In this document: positions 33,460 to 41,821 of the stretch, piece by piece | How the letters are laid out: every line of letters starts with the position of its first letter | Numbering within the stretch: the stretch's first letter is position 1 | Assembly: GCF_900142965.1 (NCBI RefSeq) | Contig: NZ_FRCQ01000020.1 | Location: forward strand, 78,079-142,078 | Source: Rhizobacter sp. OV335 | Lineage (GTDB): Bacteria > Pseudomonadota > Gammaproteobacteria > Burkholderiales > Burkholderiaceae_C | Direction: 5' to 3' | Length of the DNA: 64,000 bases | The notes under the pieces: model-generated | What the model saw: the letters and a program-made list of their open reading frames with translations, nothing else | What the model was told of the DNA's origin: nothing | The model's database searches: none | Program-made: the position numbers and the translations under genes

Positions 33460-35745
33460 ATGACCACCCTCGCACGATCCCTTCGCACGCTGCCCCTCGC
33501 GCTCGCACTGCTGCTGCTGGCCGGATGCGCCGAACAGCGCTACCGCGACGAAGCCCAGCAGGCCTTGCGCGCCGGCAACTACGAACAGGCACTCAGCCAG
33601 CTCGATGCCGGCCTGAAGGAGTACCCGAACAGCGCCACGCTGCGCAGCGGCCAGGTGCAGGCCCGCACCGAAGCACTCGCCCGCCTGGTCGCCGAATCGG
33701 CCGCCGCGCGCGCCGCCGGCCGCTACGACATCGCCGAGCAGGCACTGCGCCGCGCCAAGACCCTGAGCCCGAACAGCAGCCGCATCGACGACCTGCTCGC
33801 CGACGTGGCCACCGAGCAGCGCCAGCGCGCCGCGCTCACCGAGGCCGAACGCCTGGCCGCCGCGCAGCAGAAAGACGCCGCGCTGCGCGTGGTCGAGCAG
33901 GCGCTGAAGGACAACCCGCGCAACTCCGACCTGCTCGCCTTCCAGCGCCGCATCGAGGTCGACGTGCGCCAGGCCGAGGCGCGTGCGAACCAGAAGGGCC
34001 TCGCCGAAACCCGCCCGATCTCGCTCGATTTCCGCGACGCCGGGCTGCGCACCGTGCTCGACGTGGTGTCGCGCAACAGCGGCATCAACTTCATCCTCGA
34101 CAAGGACGTGCGCCCCGACGCCCGCGTCACCGTCTTCCTGCGCTCGGCGCGCGTCGAGGACGCGATCGACCTGATCGTCAGCACCAACCAGCTCGCGAAG
34201 AAGGTGATCGACAGCCAGACGCTGCTGATCTACCCGAACACGCCCGAGAAGCAGCGCGAGCACCAGGAGCAGGTCGTCAAGGTGTTCTACCTCGCCAGCG
34301 GCGACGCGAAGGGCGCGGCCGCCTTCCTGCGCTCGATGCTGCGCGTGCGCGAGCCCTATGTCGACGAGCGCACCAACATGCTGGCGCTGCGCGAATCGCC
34401 CGAGAACATCCAGCTCGCCGAACGCCTGATGGCGCTGTACGACGCGCACGAGCCCGAGGTGATGCTCGACGTCGAGGTGATCGAGATCCGCACCACCCGC
34501 CTCACCGAGCTGGGCATCAAGTTCCCCGACACCTTCGCGCTGACGCCGCTGCCGCCGGCCGGCGCCACCGGGCTCACGCTCGGCAACGTGCGCAACCTGA
34601 CGCGCGACAACATCGGCCTGACGGTGGGCGGCCTGCTCGTCAACCTGCGCCGCGAGGTCGGCGACTTCAACACGCTGGCCAACCCGCGCATCCGCGCGAA
34701 GAACAAGGAGAAGGCCAAGATCCTGATCGGCGACAAGCTGCCGGTGATCACCGTCACCACCGGCACCGGCAACTTCATTTCCGACAGCGTCAACTACATC
34801 GAGGTCGGCCTGAAGCTGGAGGTCGAGCCGACCATCTACGCCGACGACGACGTGGCGATCCGCATCGCGCTCGAAGTGAGTTCGCTGGCCGGCCAGGTCA
34901 AGACCAACTCCGGAACGCTCGCCTACCAGATCGGCACCCGCAACGCGTCGACACTGCTGCGCCTGCGCGACGGCGAAACCCAGGTCCTGGCCGGCCTGAT
35001 CAGCAGCGAAGACCGCTCCAACGCGAGCCGCGTGCCGGGCCTGGGCGACCTGCCGGTGCTCGGGCGCCTGTTCTCGAGCCAGCTCGACGATTCGTCGCGC
35101 ACCGAACTGGTCCTCGCGATCACGCCGCACATCGTGCGCAACCTGCGCCGCCCCGACGCAAACGAGACCGAGATGTGGGTCGGCACCGAAACCTCGCCGC
35201 GTCTGCGGCCGATGGCGGGCCGCGTGGCGGCCGTCGCGCCCGCCGCGGGGGCCAGCGCGCCTGTGGCCGGGACTCCGGCAGGGGCGGTGCCGGGCGCGAA
35301 GCCTGCTCCCACGCCCGCGTCTGCGGCGCCTGTCGCGCCGACGCTCAGCTGGAGCGCTCCAGCCGAGGTCAAGGTCGGCGAGACCTTCGTCGCGACGCTG
35401 AACCTCGCGACGCCGGTCGCGCTGCGCGGCGCGCCGGTGCAGTTCTCGGTCAGCAAGGCGCAACTGTCGGTGGTCGATGTCGACGAGGGCGACCTCTTCA
35501 AGCAGGGTGGCGCCGCCACCAGCTTCAGCCGCACGATCGACGCCGAACAGGGCCGGGTGCAGGCCGGTGCGATCCGCAACCAGGCCACCGGCGCGAGCGG
35601 CCAGGGCAGCCTGCTCAGCGTGCGCCTGAAGGCGACGGCTGCCGGCACCGCCGAGCTGACGGTGCTCGGCGCGCAGCCGCTCGGCATCGACAGCCCGGCG
35701 CAGCCGTTCGGCCTGCCGCCGCCGCTGAAGGTGATCGTCAAATGA
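33460..35745 (+). CDS. gspD: Secretin of type II/IV pilus-like system with TPR N-terminus and cohesin-like tail
   Basis: A 761-residue outer-membrane secretin. A lipoprotein signal ends LLLLAGCAEQ. TPR-like repeats follow (ALRAGNYEQALSQLDAGLKE, AARAAGRYDIAEQALRRAKT), then an STN/N0 domain (ISLDFRDAGLRTVLDVVSRN), an N1-like domain and the secretin core with VEVGLKLEVEPTIYADDDVA and SRVPGLGDLPVLGRLFSS. After a Pro/Ala linker, residues about 640-761 form a cohesin-like beta-sandwich (LSWSAPAEVKVGETFVATLN). The GTG at 33442 overlapping the previous stop could be the start, but ATG 33460 gives a normal lipoprotein leader. It builds the export channel of this operon. Confidence 0.85.
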   Translation: MTTLARSLRTLPLALALLLLAGCAEQRYRDEAQQALRAGNYEQALSQLDAGLKEYPNSATLRSGQVQARTEALARLVAESAAARAAGRYDIAEQALRRAKTLSPNSSRIDDLLADVATEQRQRAALTEAERLAAAQQKDAALRVVEQALKDNPRNSDLLAFQRRIEVDVRQAEARANQKGLAETRPISLDFRDAGLRTVLDVVSRNSGINFILDKDVRPDARVTVFLRSARVEDAIDLIVSTNQLAKKVIDSQTLLIYPNTPEKQREHQEQVVKVFYLASGDAKGAAAFLRSMLRVREPYVDERTNMLALRESPENIQLAERLMALYDAHEPEVMLDVEVIEIRTTRLTELGIKFPDTFALTPLPPAGATGLTLGNVRNLTRDNIGLTVGGLLVNLRREVGDFNTLANPRIRAKNKEKAKILIGDKLPVITVTTGTGNFISDSVNYIEVGLKLEVEPTIYADDDVAIRIALEVSSLAGQVKTNSGTLAYQIGTRNASTLLRLRDGETQVLAGLISSEDRSNASRVPGLGDLPVLGRLFSSQLDDSSRTELVLAITPHIVRNLRRPDANETEMWVGTETSPRLRPMAGRVAAVAPAAGASAPVAGTPAGAVPGAKPAPTPASAAPVAPTLSWSAPAEVKVGETFVATLNLATPVALRGAPVQFSVSKAQLSVVDVDEGDLFKQGGAATSFSRTIDAEQGRVQAGAIRNQATGASGQGSLLSVRLKATAAGTAELTVLGAQPLGIDSPAQPFGLPPPLKVIVK

Positions 35746-36239
35746 CGTTCCTGCCCGCGCTCTCCGTGCCGCAGCGGATCCGCGCCGCCGGCTACACGCT
35801 GGTCGAGCTGATCGTCGTGCTGGCGGTGCTGGGCGTGCTCGCCGCGGCCGTCTTCCCGCTCGCCGAGATCACGCTGCAGCGCGAGCGCGAGCGCGAGCTG
35901 AAGCAAGCGCTGTGGCAGATCCGCGAGGCGATCGATGCCTACAAGCGCGCCAACGACAAGGGCCAGCTGTCGCAGCCGGCCGGCGCCACCGGCTACCCGC
36001 CGAGCCTGCAGGCGCTGGTCAGCGGCGACACCGGCCTGCCTGGTGCGCAGCGGCTGGTCTTCCTGCGCCGCATCCCGCGCGACCCGTTCGCCAGCGGCGA
36101 GCTGCCGGCCGAGCAGACCTGGGGCGTGCGCAGCTACCTGTCGTCCGCCGAGCAGCCGCAGGCCGGCGCCGATGTCTACGACGTGTTCTCCCGCTCGACC
36201 CGTAGCGGGCTGAACGGCGTGCCGCTGAAGGACTGGTGA
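35742..36239 (+). CDS. Type II secretion pseudopilin (GspG/H-like)
   Basis: A 165-residue pseudopilin. The prepilin-peptidase site is AAGYTLVELIVVLAVLGVLA, cut after Gly, with Tyr +1 and the Glu +5. The rest is a GspG-like globular part (IREAIDAYKRANDKGQLSQP) with a typical RIPRDPFASGE. The leader is long (about 17 residues). The ATG overlaps the secretin stop (ATGA). Confidence 0.8.
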   Translation: MTFLPALSVPQRIRAAGYTLVELIVVLAVLGVLAAAVFPLAEITLQRERERELKQALWQIREAIDAYKRANDKGQLSQPAGATGYPPSLQALVSGDTGLPGAQRLVFLRRIPRDPFASGELPAEQTWGVRSYLSSAEQPQAGADVYDVFSRSTRSGLNGVPLKDW

Positions 36240-36625
36240 TGCAGGTCATGCACAACAAGGCACGCGGCTTCACGCTGATCGAGCTGATGGTGGTGATGGC
36301 CGCCATCGGCCTGCTGCTGGCCATCACGGTGCCGCGCTACGCCGAGCACGTCGACCGCGCGCGCGAGGTCGTGCTGCGCCAGAACCTGGCGGCGATCCGC
36401 GATGCGATCGACAAGTTCTACGCCGACCGCGGCCGCTACCCGGCGGCGCTGCAGGAGCTGGTGCAGGCGCGCTACCTGCGGCAGATGCCGATCGACCCGG
36501 TGACCGACCGCATCGACAGCTGGGTGCTGGTGGGGTCGGAGGGCGGGGGCAGCGCGGGCGTGTCCGACGTGCACAGCGGTGCGCCGGGCAACTCGCGAGA
36601 AGGGAGCGCGTATGCGAGCTGGTAA
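36239..36625 (+). CDS. Type II secretion pseudopilin (GspG-like)
   Basis: A 128-residue pseudopilin with site ARGFTLIELMVVMAAIGLLL; Glu +5 is present. The globular part has RQNLAAIRDAIDKFYADRGR, YPAALQELVQARYLRQMPID and PVTDRIDSWVLVG, all typical of the GspG family. Its start overlaps the preceding stop by one base and its end overlaps the next gene by 14 bases, so the operon is translated as one unit. Confidence 0.8.
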   Translation: MQVMHNKARGFTLIELMVVMAAIGLLLAITVPRYAEHVDRAREVVLRQNLAAIRDAIDKFYADRGRYPAALQELVQARYLRQMPIDPVTDRIDSWVLVGSEGGGSAGVSDVHSGAPGNSREGSAYASW

Positions 36626-37094
36626 GTCACCCTCGCGCGGCTTCACCTACGTGATCGTGCTGCTGCTGATCGCGCTGATGTCGCTCGGCCTGTCGATCGC
36701 CGGCCCGCGCTGGGCCGACGCGGCGCAGCGCGAGCGCGAAGACGAGCTGGTGCGCATCGGCACGCTGTATGCGCAGGCCATCACCCGCTACCGCGAGGCC
36801 TCGCCGGGCTCGCTGAAGCAGTACCCGGCCTCGCTCGACAACCTGCTGCTCGACAGCCGCTTCGTCGGCACGCGTCGCCACCTGCGCCGGCTCTACACCG
36901 ACCCGCTGATGCCGGGCCGCCCGCTCGGCGTCGTGCGCGCCGCCGACGGCACCGTGCGCGGCGTGTTCAGCACCAGCGAGGCGCAGCCGCTGCGGCACAC
37001 GCCGCTGCAGATCGACGGCCTGGCCGACATGCCGCCCGCCGCGCAGTACAACCAATGGGTCTTCATGGCCAAACCGATCCTGCCGACATCATGA
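36612..37094 (+). CDS. Pseudopilin-like protein lacking Glu +5
   Basis: A 160-residue protein with leader MRAGKSPSRG and hydrophobic segment FTYVIVLLLIALMSLGLSIA. The class III cleavage site SRG/FTY is kept, but Ile stands where other pseudopilins have Glu +5. The globular part (ADAAQREREDELVRIGTLYA, GSLKQYPASLDNLLLDSRFV) is GspG-like. In classical systems only the tip protein GspK lacks this Glu, so this protein may cap the pseudopilus although it is only half the length of GspK. That role is inferred. Confidence 0.7.
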   Translation: MRAGKSPSRGFTYVIVLLLIALMSLGLSIAGPRWADAAQREREDELVRIGTLYAQAITRYREASPGSLKQYPASLDNLLLDSRFVGTRRHLRRLYTDPLMPGRPLGVVRAADGTVRGVFSTSEAQPLRHTPLQIDGLADMPPAAQYNQWVFMAKPILPTS

Positions 37095-37513
37095 ACGTCC
37101 CCTCCTTTCGCACCGCACGCGGCTTCACGCTGCTCGAACTCCTGGTGGTGATCCTCATCATCGGCCTGCTGACCGGCATCGTCGGCCCGCGCTTCCTCGG
37201 CCAGATCAGCCGCTCGGAGGTCACCGCCGCAAAGGCCCAGCTCGATGCCTTCGACAAGGCCTTGCAGGCCTACCGCATCGACACCGGCCGCTTCCCGACC
37301 ACCGCGCAGGGCTTGCAGGCGCTGCTGGTCGCGCCGACCGACGAGCCGCGCTGGCGCGGCCCGTACCTGCGCGGCGCGTTGCCGCAAGATCCGTGGGGCA
37401 GCCCCTACCAGTACCGCGCGCCGGGCCTGCAGGGCCAGGAGTTCGAACTGCTGAGCCTCGGCAAGGACCGCGCGCCCGGCGGCACCGACGACGATGCCGA
37501 CCTGACGCGCTGA
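37091..37513 (+). CDS. gspG: Major pseudopilin GspG
   Basis: A 140-residue protein with the prepilin site ARGFTLLELLVVILIIGLLT and the complete GspG signature: VGPRFLGQISRSEVTAAKAQ, FDKALQAYRIDTGRFPTTAQ, GLQALL, RWRGPYLRGALPQDPWGSPY and the Ca-site end GKDRAPGGTDDDAD. It is the major subunit of the pseudopilus. It starts inside the stop of the preceding gene (ATGA). Confidence 0.92.
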   Translation: MNVPSFRTARGFTLLELLVVILIIGLLTGIVGPRFLGQISRSEVTAAKAQLDAFDKALQAYRIDTGRFPTTAQGLQALLVAPTDEPRWRGPYLRGALPQDPWGSPYQYRAPGLQGQEFELLSLGKDRAPGGTDDDADLTR

Positions 37514-37528
37514 ACGGCGGCCACCACC

Positions 37529-38731
37529 GTGCACTTCAAGGTTCGCTACTACGACCCCGGCCAAGCCGCCGTGCTGGAGCGGCTGGCGCAGGCCGATTCG
37601 CTGCAGGCCGTGCAGGCGCAGCTGGCGGGCGAGGGGCTGGTCTTCGTCGGCGCCGAGGTGCAGCCCGGTGCACCGGCGCGCGCGCCGCTGCTCGGCGGCG
37701 GCGCGGGGGCGTTCAACGTGGCGTGGTGGTGCCGCGAACTGCGCACGCTGCTGCAGGCCGGCATGACCGTCGTCGAGGCGCTCGAGACGCTGCAGGCGCA
37801 GTCGTCGCAGGGCGCGCGCGGCGACATCCAGTCCAACCTGCTGCGTGCGCTGCGCGAAGGGCGGCCGTTGTCGAAAGCGATGCAGGAGTCGCAGGCCTTC
37901 CCCCCGGTGCTGGTGGCGAGCGTGAAGGCCAGCGAGCGCACCAGCACGCTGGGCACCGCGCTGACCGATTTCCTGGTGCACGACGAGATGATGGGCGCGC
38001 TGCGCAAGCAGGTGGTCAGCGCCGCGATCTACCCGGCCGTCGTCGTGACGCTGGGCTTGCTGATCACGCTGTTCCTGCTGCTGTACGTGATCCCGCGCTT
38101 CTCGGGCATGTACGCCGATTTCCACGGCAACCTGAGTACCGCCACGCAGGTGCTGCTCGGCTTCAGCAAGGCGGTGTCGCAGCACACCGCCGAGGTGGCC
38201 GCGGGCCTGGTGGCGCTGGTGCTGGGCGGCGCGTGGTGGATCCGCTCGGGCGCCGCGATGCGCTTCGTCATCGCCGTGGGTTCGCGCATCGGCCCGCTGC
38301 AGCGCCAGTGGGATCACTTCCGGCTCGCCAAGCTGTACCAGTCGCTGGCGCTGATGTTCCGCGGCGGCTACACGCTCGATGAGGCGATGGCGATCTGCGA
38401 GACGCTGGGGCTCGGCGCGCGCATGAGCGATGCGGTGGCGCACGCCCGCGTCGACCTGGCGCGCGGCAAGCGGGTGTCGGCAACGCTGTCGCAGGCCGGG
38501 CTCACCGACACGGTGGCCGAGCGGCTGCTGGCGGTGGGCGAGCGCACCGGCAGCTTCGACGTGGTGCTGCAGACCATCTCGCAGCGCCATGCCGCGGCCT
38601 TCACCACCTTCGTCGAGCGGGCCACGCGGCTGGTCGAGCCGGTGCTGCTGCTGCTGGTGGCGCTGCTGGTCGGCGGCATCGTCGTGATGATGTACATGCC
38701 GATCTTCGACATTGCCAATGGAGTGCGCTGA
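37529..38731 (+). CDS. gspF: Type II secretion inner-membrane protein GspF
   Basis: A 400-residue polytopic protein from a GTG start. Two T2SF domains are visible: WWCRELRTLLQAGMTVVEAL in the first half and FRLAKLYQSLALMFRGGYTL in the second, each followed by hydrophobic helices (IYPAVVVTLGLLITLFLLLY and VEPVLLLLVALLVGGIVVMM). GspF forms the membrane base under the pseudopilus and contacts the GspE ATPase encoded next. Confidence 0.9.
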   Translation: MHFKVRYYDPGQAAVLERLAQADSLQAVQAQLAGEGLVFVGAEVQPGAPARAPLLGGGAGAFNVAWWCRELRTLLQAGMTVVEALETLQAQSSQGARGDIQSNLLRALREGRPLSKAMQESQAFPPVLVASVKASERTSTLGTALTDFLVHDEMMGALRKQVVSAAIYPAVVVTLGLLITLFLLLYVIPRFSGMYADFHGNLSTATQVLLGFSKAVSQHTAEVAAGLVALVLGGAWWIRSGAAMRFVIAVGSRIGPLQRQWDHFRLAKLYQSLALMFRGGYTLDEAMAICETLGLGARMSDAVAHARVDLARGKRVSATLSQAGLTDTVAERLLAVGERTGSFDVVLQTISQRHAAAFTTFVERATRLVEPVLLLLVALLVGGIVVMMYMPIFDIANGVR

Positions 38732-38734
38732 ACG

Positions 38735-40342
38735 ATGAGCAACGCGTTGCCCACCTTGATCGCCGACGCGCGTCGCCAGCACCGCGCCGGCGCCGGCAGC
38801 GTGCTCGACGTGCTGCTGCGCACCGCGCCCGGCCCCGACCTGGAGCGCCGCTTGCGCGAGGAGGCCGGCGTCGAGGTGCTGGCCCGTGCCGCGGCCGCCA
38901 CGCCGGACTGGTCGGCGCTGCCGATGGAGCAGGCGGCGCTCGCGCGCTGCGTGGTCGTCGCGGTCGCCGCGCCCGGCGGTCCGCAGCGCTGGCTCGCGAT
39001 GGAAGACCCATGGGACGACGCGAAGCTGCGCCGCATCGGCGGCCGTGTCGGCGAGGCGCTGCCGCCGGCCGCGGCGAGTGCGCAGGCGATGCGCGTGTGG
39101 CTCGGCGAAGGCGAGGGCGCCTCGGCGCGTGAAGACGCGGCGGCGGCGAAGCCCACGGCCGTGGCCGACGGGCCGATCGTCGGCTTCGTCGACAGCGCAA
39201 TCCGCGCCGGGTTCCAGACCGGCGCGAGCGACATCCATTTCGAATGCGACCGCGGCGGCGTGACGGTCAAGCACCGGCTCGACGGCGTGATGGCCCGCTT
39301 CGCGCGGCTCGACGGTGCGACGCAGGCCGAGGAGGTGATCTCGCGCATCAAGGTGCTGGCGCAACTCGACATCACCGAGCGCCGGCTGCCGCAGGACGGG
39401 CGCTTTCGCATCGACATCCAGGGCGGGCGGGTCGACCTGCGGGTCTCGATCATGCCGAGCGTGTTCGGCGAGGACGCCGTGCTGCGGCTGCTCGACAAGG
39501 CCCAGCTGCGCGAGACCGATGCGACGGTGTCGCTCGACCTGCTCGGCTTCGATGCGACCGGCGCGGCGCTGATCCGCGAGCTGTCGATGGCGCCGAGCGG
39601 GATGATGCTGGTCACCGGCCCCACCGGCAGCGGCAAGACGACGACGGTGTACGCGGCGCTGTCCGAGATCAACACCGGGCTGGAGAAGATCATCACGATC
39701 GAGGACCCGGTCGAGTACGAGCTGGCCGGCGTGCTGCAGATCCCGGTCAACGAGCGCAAGGGGCTGACCTTCGCGAAGGGGCTGCGCTCGATCCTGCGCC
39801 ACGACCCGGATCGCATCCTGGTCGGCGAGATCCGCGATGCCGAGACGGCCGAGATCGCGGTGCAGTCGGCGCTGACCGGCCACTCGGTGTTCACGACGGT
39901 GCATGCGAACAGCCTGACCGACATCATCGGCCGCTTCCGGCACTTCGGGCTCGACATGTTCGGCTTCATGTCGTCGCTGAACGGCGTCGTCGTGCAGCGG
40001 CTGATGCGCCGGCTGTGCCCGGCATGCGCCGGCGAGCGCGACGCGACTGCGCGCGAGGCGCAATGGCTGGGCGTGGTCGCGGAGCACGGCGTGCGCGTGC
40101 CGCTGGCCGTCGGCTGCCCGCTGTGCCATGGCTCGGGCTACAAGGGGCGCTTCGTGATCTCGGAGGTGCACGTGATCGACGATGCGTTCCGCGACCACGT
40201 GACCGAAGGGTCGCCGCTGTCGGTGCTGAAGCGCCATGCCTATGCGGGCGGCACGCTGACGCTGGACCAGCAGTCGGTGCGCCGGGTGCTGCAGCGCGAG
40301 ACCACGATCGAGGAGGTGCGGCGTGTCGTCGGTGCCATCTGA
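38735..40342 (+). CDS. gspE: Type II secretion ATPase GspE
   Basis: A 535-residue cytoplasmic ATPase. Walker A GPTGSGKT is at 295-302, the Asp box around TIEDPVEYELAGVLQIPVNE, Walker B in ILVGEIRDAETAEIA and the His box VFTTVHANSLTD. A zinc finger with CPAC (428-431) and CPLC (461-464) closes the protein. It drives pseudopilus assembly. Its last 20 bases overlap the PilM-like gene. Confidence 0.92.
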   Translation: MSNALPTLIADARRQHRAGAGSVLDVLLRTAPGPDLERRLREEAGVEVLARAAAATPDWSALPMEQAALARCVVVAVAAPGGPQRWLAMEDPWDDAKLRRIGGRVGEALPPAAASAQAMRVWLGEGEGASAREDAAAAKPTAVADGPIVGFVDSAIRAGFQTGASDIHFECDRGGVTVKHRLDGVMARFARLDGATQAEEVISRIKVLAQLDITERRLPQDGRFRIDIQGGRVDLRVSIMPSVFGEDAVLRLLDKAQLRETDATVSLDLLGFDATGAALIRELSMAPSGMMLVTGPTGSGKTTTVYAALSEINTGLEKIITIEDPVEYELAGVLQIPVNERKGLTFAKGLRSILRHDPDRILVGEIRDAETAEIAVQSALTGHSVFTTVHANSLTDIIGRFRHFGLDMFGFMSSLNGVVVQRLMRRLCPACAGERDATAREAQWLGVVAEHGVRVPLAVGCPLCHGSGYKGRFVISEVHVIDDAFRDHVTEGSPLSVLKRHAYAGGTLTLDQQSVRRVLQRETTIEEVRRVVGAI

Positions 40343-41024
40343 AGGGGCGCAGGCCTATGTGGGGCAGCGCTGCGTGGCCTGGCGCGTCGACGGGCAGCCG
40401 TGGCAGTGGCAGCAGGCCGATGGGCTGGAGGCCGGCGTCGCGGCCCTGGCGGCGGCGTTGAAGGCCGACCCGGCGGTGCGCAAGCCGCGCGTGGCCTTGT
40501 GGCTCGCCGGCGCTCTGGCGCGGCCGTTCATCGTGCCGCCGGTGCCGGGTTTGCGCAGCTGGACCGAAGCCCGGCGCCTGGCCGCGGCGCTGGCGCCCGA
40601 CGAGACCGGCCTGGGCGGGCCCTGCGAGGTGTGGATGGATGCCGCCCCGCCCGGACAGGCGGTGCTGGGCGTCGCGATCGAGACCGCGGCGCGCGAGACC
40701 ATCGAGCGCGTGCTGGCGGCCGAGGGCGTGCGAGCGACCGCCATGCGGCCCTGGTGGACCGCCGCGATCGCGCGGGCGCTGGACGAGCGCGCGGCACTGT
40801 CGCGCATCGTCGTCGCCGAACCGGAGAGCCTCGTGGTGCTGGCCGGCCGCGACGCGGTGTTCAGCGCGGCGGCCACCTGCGCGCCGCTGCCGTCGCCCGA
40901 GCGCGCGGCCGCCTGGCTGCAGCGCACCGTGCTGAGCCTCGGGCTTGCGGAGGGCGACGGCCTGCGGGTGGCCTTGTCGTCCGGCGCCGGATTGACGGAC
41001 GCCGTGATGGAGCCGTGGGCATGA
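40323..41024 (+). CDS. PilM/GspL-cytoplasmic-domain-like protein
   Basis: A 233-residue soluble protein from a GTG start. The pattern ARPFIVPPVPGLRSWTEARR and the later RIVVAEPESLVVLAGRDAVF suggest the actin-like fold of PilM and the cytoplasmic part of GspL, but it is about 100 residues shorter than PilM. It should link the GspE ATPase to the PilN-like membrane protein that follows with an ATGA overlap. The call rests mainly on operon position. Confidence 0.6.
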   Translation: MSSVPSEGAQAYVGQRCVAWRVDGQPWQWQQADGLEAGVAALAAALKADPAVRKPRVALWLAGALARPFIVPPVPGLRSWTEARRLAAALAPDETGLGGPCEVWMDAAPPGQAVLGVAIETAARETIERVLAAEGVRATAMRPWWTAAIARALDERAALSRIVVAEPESLVVLAGRDAVFSAAATCAPLPSPERAAAWLQRTVLSLGLAEGDGLRVALSSGAGLTDAVMEPWA

Positions 41025-41557
41025 AGCGGATCGAGGTCGACTTCGTTCGCCGCCCGCCGCCCGGGCGCGGATGGTGGGGCGTGACGCTGCTGCTGCTGTG
41101 CGCCGCGGTGGCGTTGGCGGCATGGGGCTGGACGCTGCGGGCGGATGCCGCCGGGGTGCGTGCGCAGATGCAGGAGTGGAATGCGCGCGCCGACGCGCTG
41201 GTGCACCAGGCCTCGCGCCGTGGCACGGTGACGGCCCAGCCGCCGCCCGTGTATGCCGCCGATGCGCACGCGGCGCTGCGGCTGCAGCGCGTGCCCATCG
41301 ACGCGGCCCTGGCATCGCTCGAATCGGTGGCGACGGTCGGCGTGCTCCCGGTGTCGGTGGACATCAGCAGTGCCGATGCCACGGTGCGGGTGCAGGTCGA
41401 GTTCTCGACCTACGAGGCGCTGCTGAAGTACCTGGAAGACCTCAACGCCGGGGAACCGAGCGAGCGCTGGATCCTGGCGACGGCGCAAGGGACGGCGCAG
41501 GGTGCGAGTGGGCGGCCGATCGCGTTGATCGTGTCGCGGTGGCGCGGCCGGGAGTGA
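41021..41557 (+). CDS. PilN/GspL-C-like membrane protein
   Basis: A 178-residue protein with a short cytoplasmic start (MKRIEVDFVRRPP, like the PilN segment that binds PilM), one transmembrane helix (WWGVTLLLLCAAVALAAWGW) and a periplasmic part containing VRVQVEFSTYEALLKYLEDL. It closes the secretion operon and would pair with the PilO-like protein of the first gene. Confidence 0.65.
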   Translation: MKRIEVDFVRRPPPGRGWWGVTLLLLCAAVALAAWGWTLRADAAGVRAQMQEWNARADALVHQASRRGTVTAQPPPVYAADAHAALRLQRVPIDAALASLESVATVGVLPVSVDISSADATVRVQVEFSTYEALLKYLEDLNAGEPSERWILATAQGTAQGASGRPIALIVSRWRGRE

Positions 41558-41595
41558 CCGGCGGCCTCGCTGCGCCTGCTTCTCAAGAAGCAACC

Positions 41596-41810
41596 CGTTC
41601 ACCCTGAGCAGGGCCTTCGACAAGCGCTCAAGAAACAGCACACTCCCGTTCGCCCTGAGCCTGTCGAAGGGCCCGATCATCCTGAGCTTGTCGAAGGACC
41701 TGAGCAGCGACCGAGCTTGTCGAGGGCGCGTCCGCCGAAGGGTTGCGTCCGAAGCGGGGCAGGCCTTCGACAAGCTCAGCCCGACCCTTCGACAAGCTCA
41801 GGGCGAACGG
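41596..41810. repeat. Cluster of REP-like CTTCGACAAGCTCAG repeats
   Basis: The 264-base gap between the convergent secretion operon and TonB receptor gene is filled by at least six full or partial copies in both orientations: 41596 (GTTCACCCTGAG), 41648 (GTTCGCCCTGAGCCTGTCGA), 41677 (ATCCTGAGCTTGTCGAAGGA), 41712 (GAGCTTGTCGAGG), 41763 (GCCTTCGACAAGCTCAG) and 41786 (CCCTTCGACAAGCTCAGGGC). Opposed copies could fold into a very long hairpin that ends transcription from both sides. Confidence 0.85.
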
Positions 41811-41821
41811 TGCTTCTTTGC

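Noticed and set aside
36893..40237. 1114-codon minus-strand frame across the secretion operon
   Set aside because: Lies opposite gspG, gspF and gspE, which have full family signatures; the composition is that of a shadow frame.
32271..41557. MSHA-type pilus operon
   Set aside because: No mshM-like AAA gene or mshA-type major pilin was found, and the pseudopilins include a complete GspG with its calcium-site end.
41596..41810. CRISPR array
   Set aside because: Repeat units occur in both directions, vary in length and have irregular spacing; no cas genes nearby. They fit REP-like elements.
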